Shown here in pieces: positions 9,541-16,947 of a stretch of DNA of 64,000 bases. How positions within the stretch are numbered: the first letter of the stretch is position 1; every line of letters begins with the position of its first letter. Under the pieces are notes generated by a model. The model had not been told where the DNA came from and searched no databases. It was given only the letters and a program-made list of their open reading frames with translations. Source of the stretch: Flavobacterium johnsoniae UW101 (GTDB lineage Bacteria > Bacteroidota > Bacteroidia > Flavobacteriales > Flavobacteriaceae); the NCBI RefSeq assembly GCF_000016645.1, contig NC_009441.1, forward strand, positions 4,216,001-4,280,000. Reading direction: 5' to 3'. Both the position numbers and the translations under genes were made by a program.

Positions 9541-10680
9541 TTAGATTGAATGAGATTTGCTTTTCCTGTTATTATTTTTTTTTTCAGTTCCGGAAGAATC
9601 GGCATCAAGATCAGTGCTTTTTTTTTGTTCTTTTGAAACAGACTGATTTTCTACTATCGATTTTTTTTCCTCTTTACTTTCCCTATGATTAATTCTCTGC
9701 ATGTTTTCATCATAGACTTTTATCGTTTTAAATTGTGGATTTGCCTCAATATACATCTTGCTCTCAACACCCCCGACCACAAATGTGACTGACTGAAGAT
9801 TTCCTTTTTTAAGGGAATTCAATAAATCTTCTTTAAACTTAGGAGTATCGAGTTCCTTAATGGAATGTTTGGCCAGACTGGCTTCCAGATCATAACCATA
9901 ATTTTGATGATAATGGTTAAGTTTGAAGTTGCCCGTCTCATCTGTTTGTTTAAAATCAATTTTTATCCACGAATTATACAGCTCACCGTCCTTATTCTTC
10001 AGGTCTTTATTGACAGAACGTCCCTCCATTAAGTTATAGGCCTCTTTGAGCGTAATATTTCGCCCGTTACTGTTAATATAAAAAGTCTGTTCCAGCGATT
10101 CTTTTGAATTTTCCTTCTGAAGACTGACATGATATGAATTAAAAAAATAGAAATCAGTCTGATCTGATTTTTTAAAATTTAAAACGGCGTTCATAGAATC
10201 GGCACCGTATACTCCGTCTCTAATAATCTTAAATTCTTTCTCTCCCTGCGTCATCTTTTCCTTCAGGTCCAGATCGAATGTTTCTCCAAATCCAGTATAT
10301 TTTAACTGGTCTTTTAGGTACTCTAAATTTTTCTGATTCATAATGTTTGTATTTAAATTATTATCTGATAGTGCCTTTCTTTCTCTGCTATTTGCAAATC
10401 CTGTAATTTCAATTGCCTCCTTACATGAAGTATCAATACCACTATTAATCAGGGCCTCCAGGTCTTTTATTAGAGAATTTGTAGGCAAGTTTTCAAAATA
10501 TTGAGCATCATTAGTCATAACACAGCAATACTCTTGTGCGTCCAATATATTTCTATAAAATTCAAGTGTATTGCTGTTATTTACAATTTCTATATCAAAG
10601 GCTACATACTGATATCCAAGGGATGCCATCTCCTGAGTAAAACTCAGCATCATCTCACTGTCACTTAAATCGATTGTCAT
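9541..10680 (-). CDS. conserved Bacteroidota conjugative-element protein of unknown function
   Basis: A 379-aa soluble protein. The central block (about 115-335), with FGETFDLDLKEKM, YFFNSYHVSL, ITLKEAYNLMEGRSVNKDL and the WIKIDF / YHQNYGYDLE motifs, is the conserved region found in many Bacteroidota ICE proteins. The last 40 residues are a low-complexity basic tail rich in K, S and E. The repeated pattern of dodging a substrate-like beta motif resembles proteins tied to mobilization or DNA processing, but no catalytic residues are evident. It sits between traN (gap 32 bp) and the winged-helix gene (gap 5 bp), so it is probably in the tra transcript. Confidence 0.6.
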   Translation of the reverse strand: MTIDLSDSEMMLSFTQEMASLGYQYVAFDIEIVNNSNTLEFYRNILDAQEYCCVMTNDAQYFENLPTNSLIKDLEALINSGIDTSCKEAIEITGFANSRERKALSDNNLNTNIMNQKNLEYLKDQLKYTGFGETFDLDLKEKMTQGEKEFKIIRDGVYGADSMNAVLNFKKSDQTDFYFFNSYHVSLQKENSKESLEQTFYINSNGRNITLKEAYNLMEGRSVNKDLKNKDGELYNSWIKIDFKQTDETGNFKLNHYHQNYGYDLEASLAKHSIKELDTPKFKEDLLNSLKKGNLQSVTFVVGGVESKMYIEANPQFKTIKVYDENMQRINHRESKEEKKSIVENQSVSKEQKKSTDLDADSSGTEKKNNNRKSKSHSI

Positions 10681-10712
10681 AACATTTTGCTTTAAGATTC
10701 ATTGCTTCATTC

Positions 10713-11552
10713 CTATATTGCAGATATCTTTTTAGTCAGGTTATTGTTAATATCAACTTCAAGCTGCCTTTCCCCGTTCTTTTCAATTAGCTGGATTGTC
10801 AGATATTTTTTTTCCGGTATAATAACCTTTGGCATCGCATAAACAGCTGTCCATTCAGACTTAGCAGCAATTACATTTCGACTGTTTGAATCATAAAGCG
10901 GAATTATCTCAATTTCCTGAGACGCCGTGCGTTTCGCTTTCTTCTTATCCCGGATGAAAAAACGAAGCTGGTCAAGCTCATAATTAATTTTTGAATTATT
11001 ATCTATAACCAGCCTAAAGTACATTACATCTTCATGAATAAAAATGCCGCTAACCGAAAGTTTAATATCAAATTTTGAACGTTGTATACCTGTTATCTTT
11101 TTCTTTTTTGCTAATGCCAGGGCGGCAAATTGTTCAATTTTCTTTTGGTTTTCATTTTCCTTTGAAAACAAAATATCATCATTGACCACAGCCAGATTAT
11201 CGGCGTTTACATTTAAATCAGGACAATCATCGTTGTAGTTTAAGACAAATACATAAAGCCTGCTGTCTGCAGTAATAATTGTGAGATTGGTCTGGGCGAA
11301 ATTCTGCCTGTTTGCCTTTAGAAGCAGTATATTCTCAACTCCTTTTGCTTTCTGCATTATAATATCTGGACTGCCTTTATCGATACTTTTAATCGCATAA
11401 GGAAAAACAAGACTTGTTGTTTTTGAATAGCCAATATTCAGATTTACAAGATTATCAGCATTGGAATTTGTCTTTCTATTATTCAACTGCGCGAAGCTTG
11501 ATATTGCTAAAAAGGAGAAACTGATAAAATAGATCAAGTTATATTTTTTCAT
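10713..11552 (-). CDS. traN: conjugative transposon protein TraN (DUF4138)
   Basis: A 279-aa exported protein with an N-terminal signal peptide (KYNLIYFISFSFLAISSFAQ). The SKTTSLVFPYAIKSIDKGSPDIIMQKAKGVENIL... block is the hallmark of Bacteroidota TraN (DUF4138), followed by a beta-rich domain with FFIRDKKKAKRTASQE. In the mating apparatus it takes the VirB9-like outer-membrane core place beside TraM. It lies 16 bp after traM in the operon order E-F-G-I-J-K-L-M-N, which supports the call. Confidence 0.9.
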   Translation of the reverse strand: MKKYNLIYFISFSFLAISSFAQLNNRKTNSNADNLVNLNIGYSKTTSLVFPYAIKSIDKGSPDIIMQKAKGVENILLLKANRQNFAQTNLTIITADSRLYVFVLNYNDDCPDLNVNADNLAVVNDDILFSKENENQKKIEQFAALALAKKKKITGIQRSKFDIKLSVSGIFIHEDVMYFRLVIDNNSKINYELDQLRFFIRDKKKAKRTASQEIEIIPLYDSNSRNVIAAKSEWTAVYAMPKVIIPEKKYLTIQLIEKNGERQLEVDINNNLTKKISAI

Positions 11553-11568
11553 CTTTAAATTCTTTTAG

Positions 11569-12858
11569 TTACTTCAAATTCTTTTGTTTCTCATCATAAA
11601 GCAGTACCTGATAGCCTGCTTTTAGCACTACTTTAATGAGCTTGACCTTTTTACTTATAAGACTTTTTGCCGCCTCAACTCCCATACCGGCAGCCTGCGC
11701 ACCCCACGAATCTGAAATTCCCGTTAGACCCAAAGTCTGTATCGACCTTTCGGCAGAGGCTTTAGCGACATCCCTGTTTATAGCACCCGGAATATAAATT
11801 CCACTAATGCCATCCAGATCATATATTGTCAGTTCAACTGGGAAAATAGAATTTCTAAACTGGATATTATCCACCTTTACTTCGAGCCTCTCCCCTTTCA
11901 GCGATGCCGTTCCATACAAGAATGTATTCTTAGGAATCACAGTTCCCTGCAGATTAATATCATTGCTTAGCCTTAGTTTTACAATTGATCCGTTCACAAT
12001 GATCTGCGTCTCATGAATTACAGCCTGAATAGCATTCGGCTGGCTGTCAAGTTCTGCGCTCTCATCTGCGGAATAGAATGAATTACTTTTTGAATTGTCT
12101 ATGATGCTTGAGGTCTTCTGTAATGACGTGGATATATCAATTTCTATATTAGGGTCAACAGTAAAAACTTTTCCTTTTTTACTTTCAGAGGACTGTTTTA
12201 ATCTTTCCTGTACACGCTGCGGATGCTGAATATCCAGTATATTTTCAAGCATTCCGCCAAGCTGCTGCAGTTCTGGATCAGGTTCCTGTACAGTTCCCAT
12301 GGATGCCATCATCTGCTCGAGTTTTTTTATCTCTTGGGAACTTTCTTTTGATCTGCCATACGATTCAAATTCACTCATGTCCTGCCCATAGCTGTCCGCA
12401 GTTACAGGCTGTCTGATTATCTTTTGAAGAGCTTTTATTTTTTCGTATACTTTCTCTTCCTTTCCCTGTTCAAGCGGAGCTGAATTGAATCCTTTAATGC
12501 CTTTTGAAAATAGGTGCTTCTCAAAATCTTCTGCCGTAAATTCATCATCGAGGTCATTTGAAATCGCACTCTTGGAATAATTTGGATCTTTTTTAATCTG
12601 TTCCAAAAGCTTTAATGAATCGGTGGCCGCCTCTTCATAATAACTCATTTTATCAAGGGCAGAATCTTCTTTAAATTTTGGCATGGGCAGATTAAAATTA
12701 AACCCTTTTTTATGTTCGCTTGAAGATACTGCCGCTTCCATTCTGCCGCCTCCCAGAACGTAAAACAGTAGTGTTATGAATGGAAGTGTTATTAAAGGCA
12801 GAACCAAAAGCATTTTTCTTTTTTTTACTTCTTTTATCGATAAAGTTTTTGTTTCCAT
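11569..12858 (-). CDS. traM: conjugative transposon protein TraM
   Basis: A 429-aa inner-membrane-anchored protein with a short basic N-terminus, one membrane segment at about 16-36 (MLLVLPLITLPFITLLFYVL), a long charged middle region and a conserved C-terminal beta-domain (LRLSNDINLQGTVIPKNTFLYG ... DLDGISGIYIPGAI ... LISKKVKLIKVVLKAGYQVLLYD) in the manner of VirB10/TraM. It would span the periplasm and link the inner and outer parts of the channel. The gene starts 149 bp inside the traL frame; the alternative start Met16 would still overlap. Confidence 0.9.
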   Translation of the reverse strand: METKTLSIKEVKKRKMLLVLPLITLPFITLLFYVLGGGRMEAAVSSSEHKKGFNFNLPMPKFKEDSALDKMSYYEEAATDSLKLLEQIKKDPNYSKSAISNDLDDEFTAEDFEKHLFSKGIKGFNSAPLEQGKEEKVYEKIKALQKIIRQPVTADSYGQDMSEFESYGRSKESSQEIKKLEQMMASMGTVQEPDPELQQLGGMLENILDIQHPQRVQERLKQSSESKKGKVFTVDPNIEIDISTSLQKTSSIIDNSKSNSFYSADESAELDSQPNAIQAVIHETQIIVNGSIVKLRLSNDINLQGTVIPKNTFLYGTASLKGERLEVKVDNIQFRNSIFPVELTIYDLDGISGIYIPGAINRDVAKASAERSIQTLGLTGISDSWGAQAAGMGVEAAKSLISKKVKLIKVVLKAGYQVLLYDEKQKNLK

Positions 12859-13126
12859 AATTCATTTTTTTTTGATTAATTGGCAAAACCTTAGAAACTT
12901 CAGGTCTATATTTAGCTGGAAAGCGCTCTGCAAATACGCTCCTGCAGATATTATAAATGAGATAACCGGCACTTAAAACCACAAATGCAAAAAGAAGCAC
13001 AATCAGTTTTTTCTTTGATAAACCGGCGGTCAGCCTGCTCATTTTGACGGACCACAATTTTTGCACTTTCAGGTAATATTCTGAATAGATATAATCCTCA
13101 TCCCGTTTTTTAAATAACTGCATCAT
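12710..13126 (-). CDS. traL: conjugative transposon protein TraL-like, small membrane protein
   Basis: A 138-aa protein with one membrane helix at about 40-60 (KKLIVLLFAFVVLSAGYLIY) after a cytoplasmic stretch with MSRLTAGLSKKK, the typical TraL look. It lies between traK (gap 6 bp) and traM. The last 48 codons lie inside traM in another frame, so the extreme C-terminus (basic and S/N-rich) may be carried only for overlap. The symbol rests on operon position and topology. Confidence 0.7.
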   Translation of the reverse strand: MMQLFKKRDEDYIYSEYYLKVQKLWSVKMSRLTAGLSKKKLIVLLFAFVVLSAGYLIYNICRSVFAERFPAKYRPEVSKVLPINQKKMNYGNKNFIDKRSKKKKNAFGSAFNNTSIHNTTVLRSGRRQNGSGSIFKRT

Positions 13127-13132
13127 GACTGC

Positions 13133-13753
13133 CTATTTCCTGTTCTCTACTCCGATATCCCCATTCTCAATAGTTTCCCAGCGCTCAATAAGAAAACCAT
13201 GCGGATTGTTATCGCTTCTTGAGACGTTGCGAAGGCTTCCTCTGGTAATAAGGTTCCTTTTCGAAATACTCGTTGTCCTGATTATATTCTGTCTGGCATA
13301 ACAGCTGAACCTGTATGGATATTCTTTGATATCTATGGCTACACTGTCAATCTGAATGGTCTGGCTGATGTTTCCTGAAATTATGCCCGAGTAAAAGCCA
13401 TTTTCTTTCAGGTCATCATAGATCCGTTTTGCACTGTCATCGGCCAGATAAAGTGCCTTTGTAATATTTGTTTTAATTACTTTATCATCCGGATCAAGGG
13501 TAAAGAATAGCTTGTGAAATGTTCTTACGTGGTCTCTTGCTTCTACCGGGACATTATCCCTGCGGTCAGAAGCATACGCTTCAAGAGCCTTTCCGTTGGC
13601 CAGTATATAGACCTTATCGCGTGTCTGGGACACAGATTCAAAACTTTTATAGACAGTGTAGCAGCAAATCACTGAACATCCGACAATAACAAGCATCGTA
13701 AATCCCCTGACATATCTGAATGCCGAATCAATATTTTTCATTTTAGTAAACAT
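13133..13753 (-). CDS. traK: conjugative transposon protein TraK
   Basis: A 206-aa inner-membrane protein with one membrane segment near 18-37 (GFTMLVIVGCSVICCYTVYK), followed by a periplasmic domain with VPVEARDHVRTFHKLFFTLDPDD and CYARQNIIRTTSISKRNLITRG. These blocks are those of the Bacteroidota TraK family, a VirB8-like assembly factor. It is 12 bp after traJ and 6 bp before traL, in the standard order. Confidence 0.9.
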   Translation of the reverse strand: MFTKMKNIDSAFRYVRGFTMLVIVGCSVICCYTVYKSFESVSQTRDKVYILANGKALEAYASDRRDNVPVEARDHVRTFHKLFFTLDPDDKVIKTNITKALYLADDSAKRIYDDLKENGFYSGIISGNISQTIQIDSVAIDIKEYPYRFSCYARQNIIRTTSISKRNLITRGSLRNVSRSDNNPHGFLIERWETIENGDIGVENRK

Positions 13754-13765
13754 AGTTAGGATCTT

Positions 13766-14974
13766 TTAGGTATGTTTTAAATTCCCGCTGAGCTTGTCGC
13801 CCATATAATTTCCCTTTTCCTTAAAGTAGGGACTGCTTCCTGCCGAAGATGCCATGCACCTTGTCATTCTTGTGTCTGCGTCTCCCATTGCATCGAGAAC
13901 CATTCCGGCGCCTTGCGCCGTTCTGGAAACTACCGAATTTGCAGAGCTGCCAAATAAGCTCGTAACTTTCTGTCCCAAAGCTCCGCCTCCTGCAGCATGT
14001 ACAATATAGTTTGCTACTGACGGAACAGTAAAATAGCCGATGATTCCAATTATCATAAATATGAGATAAGACATGTCAGTCCTGCTGAAAAAGGTATCTC
14101 CTGTAGCCTGCACCTGCGAGAGATCAACCTTCAGCATCAGTTCCTGAATTTTTCCGATAATGCTTCCAAAAATATTGGCTACAGGAAGCCAGAGATAAAT
14201 ATTGATATACCTGGCCAGCCATACGGTGAGGGTATGCTGAAAGCCGTCAAAAACTGCTATTCCAAATACAAGGGGCCCCAGAATTGACAAGACAACAAGC
14301 TGAAACGTCCTAAGTGTGTCAATACACAAGGCAGCAGCCTCAAAGAGTACTCGTAGCACCTCACTCAACCACTCCTTTACAGAATTCCTAAAGTTATATG
14401 ACGCCTTTTCCATTGCAAACTTGACATCGTTCCCGATTCCCGCCAGCATGCTTTCATCAGAGGGATCTTCATCATGCGTGTATTTATACCATCTGTCCCT
14501 GTCACCCGATCCTGTTACGCCAACATACATCTTCCACGGATCGGTTTCTTTAATCGCTTTTTCCTTCTCCTTTAAAAGCACAGCAACCGCGTTATTAGAA
14601 CCTGAAACCATTGCTGCCGTGGCAGTTACCGTGGGTTTCATAACCCCGTTGATAAGGGCCAGAACAGATGGAAAAATCATAATGCAGAAACCTATTACAA
14701 AGGGCCTGAAAAGAGGATAAAAGTCTATAGGTTCTGCATTTGCAATGTGACGCCACACACGCGAGGCGATAAACCAGATCGTTGCAAAACCTGCTATCCC
14801 CTGCCCTACAGCCAGTAAGTTGCTGCATAAAGGCATCATCTCATCGTAAAGCTGTTCTAATACCGAATGAAGACTTTGCATCTCATCTCCCAGTCCCTGA
14901 GCTTGGACGCTGGATTGAAAAAGCAGCATCCCAATTATCAAAAACAATTTTTCAATTTTTTTCATAGAAATCAT
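13766..14974 (-). CDS. traJ: conjugative transposon protein TraJ
   Basis: A 402-aa polytopic membrane protein with an N-terminal signal-like segment (about 5-26, ending SVQAQ), then several hydrophobic helices (about 55-75, 85-105, 215-240, 300-325) and the conserved block FRTDMSYLIFMIIGIIGYF(T)VPSVANYIVHAAGGG. It matches the TraJ family (VirB6-like) of Bacteroidota conjugative transposons. Met1 or Met4 could be the start; the preceding gene ends 4 bp before Met1. Confidence 0.9.
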   Translation of the reverse strand: MISMKKIEKLFLIIGMLLFQSSVQAQGLGDEMQSLHSVLEQLYDEMMPLCSNLLAVGQGIAGFATIWFIASRVWRHIANAEPIDFYPLFRPFVIGFCIMIFPSVLALINGVMKPTVTATAAMVSGSNNAVAVLLKEKEKAIKETDPWKMYVGVTGSGDRDRWYKYTHDEDPSDESMLAGIGNDVKFAMEKASYNFRNSVKEWLSEVLRVLFEAAALCIDTLRTFQLVVLSILGPLVFGIAVFDGFQHTLTVWLARYINIYLWLPVANIFGSIIGKIQELMLKVDLSQVQATGDTFFSRTDMSYLIFMIIGIIGYFTVPSVANYIVHAAGGGALGQKVTSLFGSSANSVVSRTAQGAGMVLDAMGDADTRMTRCMASSAGSSPYFKEKGNYMGDKLSGNLKHT

Positions 14975-14978
14975 ATCC

Positions 14979-15614
14979 CTAGTTTTTTAATTCATGAAAT
15001 TGCTTGGAAGCGGAAACATCATTTGATTCTTTTGCTCTCTGCAAAAGCAGCACGCTTGATGATGCATTAAAATCTCTAAGAAAGGAGATCTTATCCTGCA
15101 TCTCCAGATACACGGCATCTATTGCCTCAAGCCTCTCATCGTCTGACATCCTGAGCTTATCAGCCGTTACAACCATTATAAGCTGGTCAAGATTTCTCAG
15201 GCTCTGATCCAGAAGATTGCCGTACACTTTTTCAAAATATCCGAGTTCCCGCTGGCTGAAACTGCCGCTTTTTACAAAGCTGCTCAAACCTTTTTTACTT
15301 TCCCTGACCAAGAGGATCTGCAGATTTACAATTTCACCTGCTCTTTTGTAATTTTTTACCGTTGGTGAAACCTGCATCAAGGCATCCAAAAAAGTTTTAT
15401 GGAGGCTGAAATTCCCTTCAGACATATCTTTTACCGTCTTGTATCCTCCCGAAAGAAGCTCATAGCCTTTTTTCATATCACTTAGAATCTTCTTGAACTG
15501 GGATAACTTTTCAATATTTAAGATCAGCTGCTGGATTTCAGCAGACTGCGCTTCTGCTTTTAACGGCATCAAGAATGCCAAGATCATGGCTGCTGCAAAC
15601 ACTGTTTTTTTCAT
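14979..15614 (-). CDS. TraI-like exported tra-operon protein (paralogue 1)
   Basis: A 211-aa protein with a signal peptide (KKTVFAAAMILAFLMPLKAEA) and a helical coiled-coil body. It shares a layout with the next two upstream proteins: a conserved middle part (YKTVKDMSEGNFSLHKTFLDAL), a central ELGYFEKVYGNLLDQSLRNLDQL motif, and a C-terminal LLLQRAKESNDV-type ending. It belongs with the TraI-type periplasmic proteins that precede traJ. The function is probably in channel assembly, VirB5-like, but that is inference. Confidence 0.65.
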   Translation of the reverse strand: MKKTVFAAAMILAFLMPLKAEAQSAEIQQLILNIEKLSQFKKILSDMKKGYELLSGGYKTVKDMSEGNFSLHKTFLDALMQVSPTVKNYKRAGEIVNLQILLVRESKKGLSSFVKSGSFSQRELGYFEKVYGNLLDQSLRNLDQLIMVVTADKLRMSDDERLEAIDAVYLEMQDKISFLRDFNASSSVLLLQRAKESNDVSASKQFHELKN

Positions 15615-15628
15615 CGTACTTAAATTTT

Positions 15629-16240
15629 CTAGTGATACATAACACGTAATTGCTCTGCTTCTACTAAATCCTTTGCTTTAGACAAAGACAAAAGTCCTGC
15701 TTCGCGGCTGAAAGAAATGCAGAAATTATAGTCCTCAAGCATACTATTATGCAGCCTGTCAATACGATCAATTCTCTGGTCATCAGTTAGTTCCAGTTTT
15801 GAATCTGTACTGACCGATAAAAGGTGATCCAAAGTATCGCTGCAGTTCTCAAGCAGCCGGTTCAAAGCGCGCTCAACATAATCCAGTTCAGTGCCATGAA
15901 ACAAATCAGCCGCCCTTAGAGTCTTTATCGTCTTCCTGCTTACTTTGATTATCTTCACCTGCAAGGAAATTATTTCTGCTATTTTATAGTAATTCCTGAC
16001 TTTGGGATTAACTTTCAAAAGCGAAGAAAAATAATCTCCGTGCAGGTTCACTTCTCCTTTCTTTACATCACCAATAAAATTCAGTCCCTTGTAAACCGCA
16101 GAGTATCCCTTTTTTGCATAATCAATGTAAACCTGGAGCGCTGCAATCTGAAGCAGAAGTTCTTTTCTCTGCTTGGCCTGCCCCGTCATACCCTGGCTGA
16201 AAAACAGTACAGTGGTAAGAATTAAAATCATTTTTTTCAT
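15629..16240 (-). CDS. TraI-like exported tra-operon protein (paralogue 2)
   Basis: A 203-aa protein with a signal peptide (KKMILILTTVLFFSQGMTGQ). The body is helical, with GDVKKGEVNLHGDYFSSLLKVNPKVRNYYK and TELDYVERALNRLLENCSDTLDHLL, which line up with the corresponding segments of the neighbouring paralogues. It is 14 bp from the next gene of the operon. Tandem duplication and divergence is the likely origin. There is no membrane segment apart from the signal peptide. Confidence 0.65.
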   Translation of the reverse strand: MKKMILILTTVLFFSQGMTGQAKQRKELLLQIAALQVYIDYAKKGYSAVYKGLNFIGDVKKGEVNLHGDYFSSLLKVNPKVRNYYKIAEIISLQVKIIKVSRKTIKTLRAADLFHGTELDYVERALNRLLENCSDTLDHLLSVSTDSKLELTDDQRIDRIDRLHNSMLEDYNFCISFSREAGLLSLSKAKDLVEAEQLRVMYH

Positions 16241-16254
16241 AATTTTTAGCTCAC

Positions 16255-16944
16255 TTACGGAATTCCGTAAAATTGTTTGGTTTGATTTACTTCTGACTCT
16301 GTTTTGGCTCTCTGAAGACTCAGCATGATATTCTGCTGATTAAACAGTTTAAGGTCATCGTAGTTCGAGTCGATCTCAGCAGAGGCCTTATTGATTATTT
16401 CAAGTCTTTTTAAATCGCTCATCTCAGTGGTAAAAGACTCCAGTATCAAAAATATCTGATCCATATTCTTTACACTTTCTTCCAAAATACCGTTATACAC
16501 CCGCTCCATGTAGCGAATTTCATCTTCTTTAAAATGGAAATCCTGACGAAGCAGGTTCCATGCTCTTTCATACTCCTGAACCAGTTTGGTCTGCTTCCTG
16601 GTAATTTCCTTTATTCTCTGATAATAGGTAATTATAGATTTGACTTTACTCAGCTCCTGGTAATAACCTTTATAAAGTTCTTTCTGTTTCTGCGTCCAAT
16701 CCGAGATTTCATCAAGTTTTAGTTTAGAGAGAACATTTTCAACTTGTTTCTGGGCATTCTGAAGCCAGATGGTTTTGTTCTGCAGTCTTTGAATACGCAG
16801 ATCTATCGCTTTGATTACTTTTTTTGTGACTGCTTTTACAATTTCAAGTATAGGCAGTACAGCGGTTTTTTCTGCCGGTCTTGCAGGAGTGCTTATTAGC
16901 AGCAGACAGATCAGGCAGGCAGTTATTCTCGTTTTCATTTTCAA
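16255..16944 (-). CDS. traI: conjugative transposon protein TraI (DUF4141-type)
   Basis: A 229-aa exported protein with a signal peptide (about 1-25) and LPILEIVKAVTKKVIKAIDLRIQRLQNKTIWLQNAQK, the block typical of Bacteroidota TraI. A long coiled coil and the conserved motif IRYMERVYNGILEESVKNMDQI follow. It directly follows traG (3 bp), as in other Bacteroidota elements. The two shorter paralogues downstream share the central motif; of the three this is the closest to the canonical TraI. Confidence 0.75.
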   Translation of the reverse strand: MKMKTRITACLICLLLISTPARPAEKTAVLPILEIVKAVTKKVIKAIDLRIQRLQNKTIWLQNAQKQVENVLSKLKLDEISDWTQKQKELYKGYYQELSKVKSIITYYQRIKEITRKQTKLVQEYERAWNLLRQDFHFKEDEIRYMERVYNGILEESVKNMDQIFLILESFTTEMSDLKRLEIINKASAEIDSNYDDLKLFNQQNIMLSLQRAKTESEVNQTKQFYGIP

Positions 16945-16947
16945 TTT

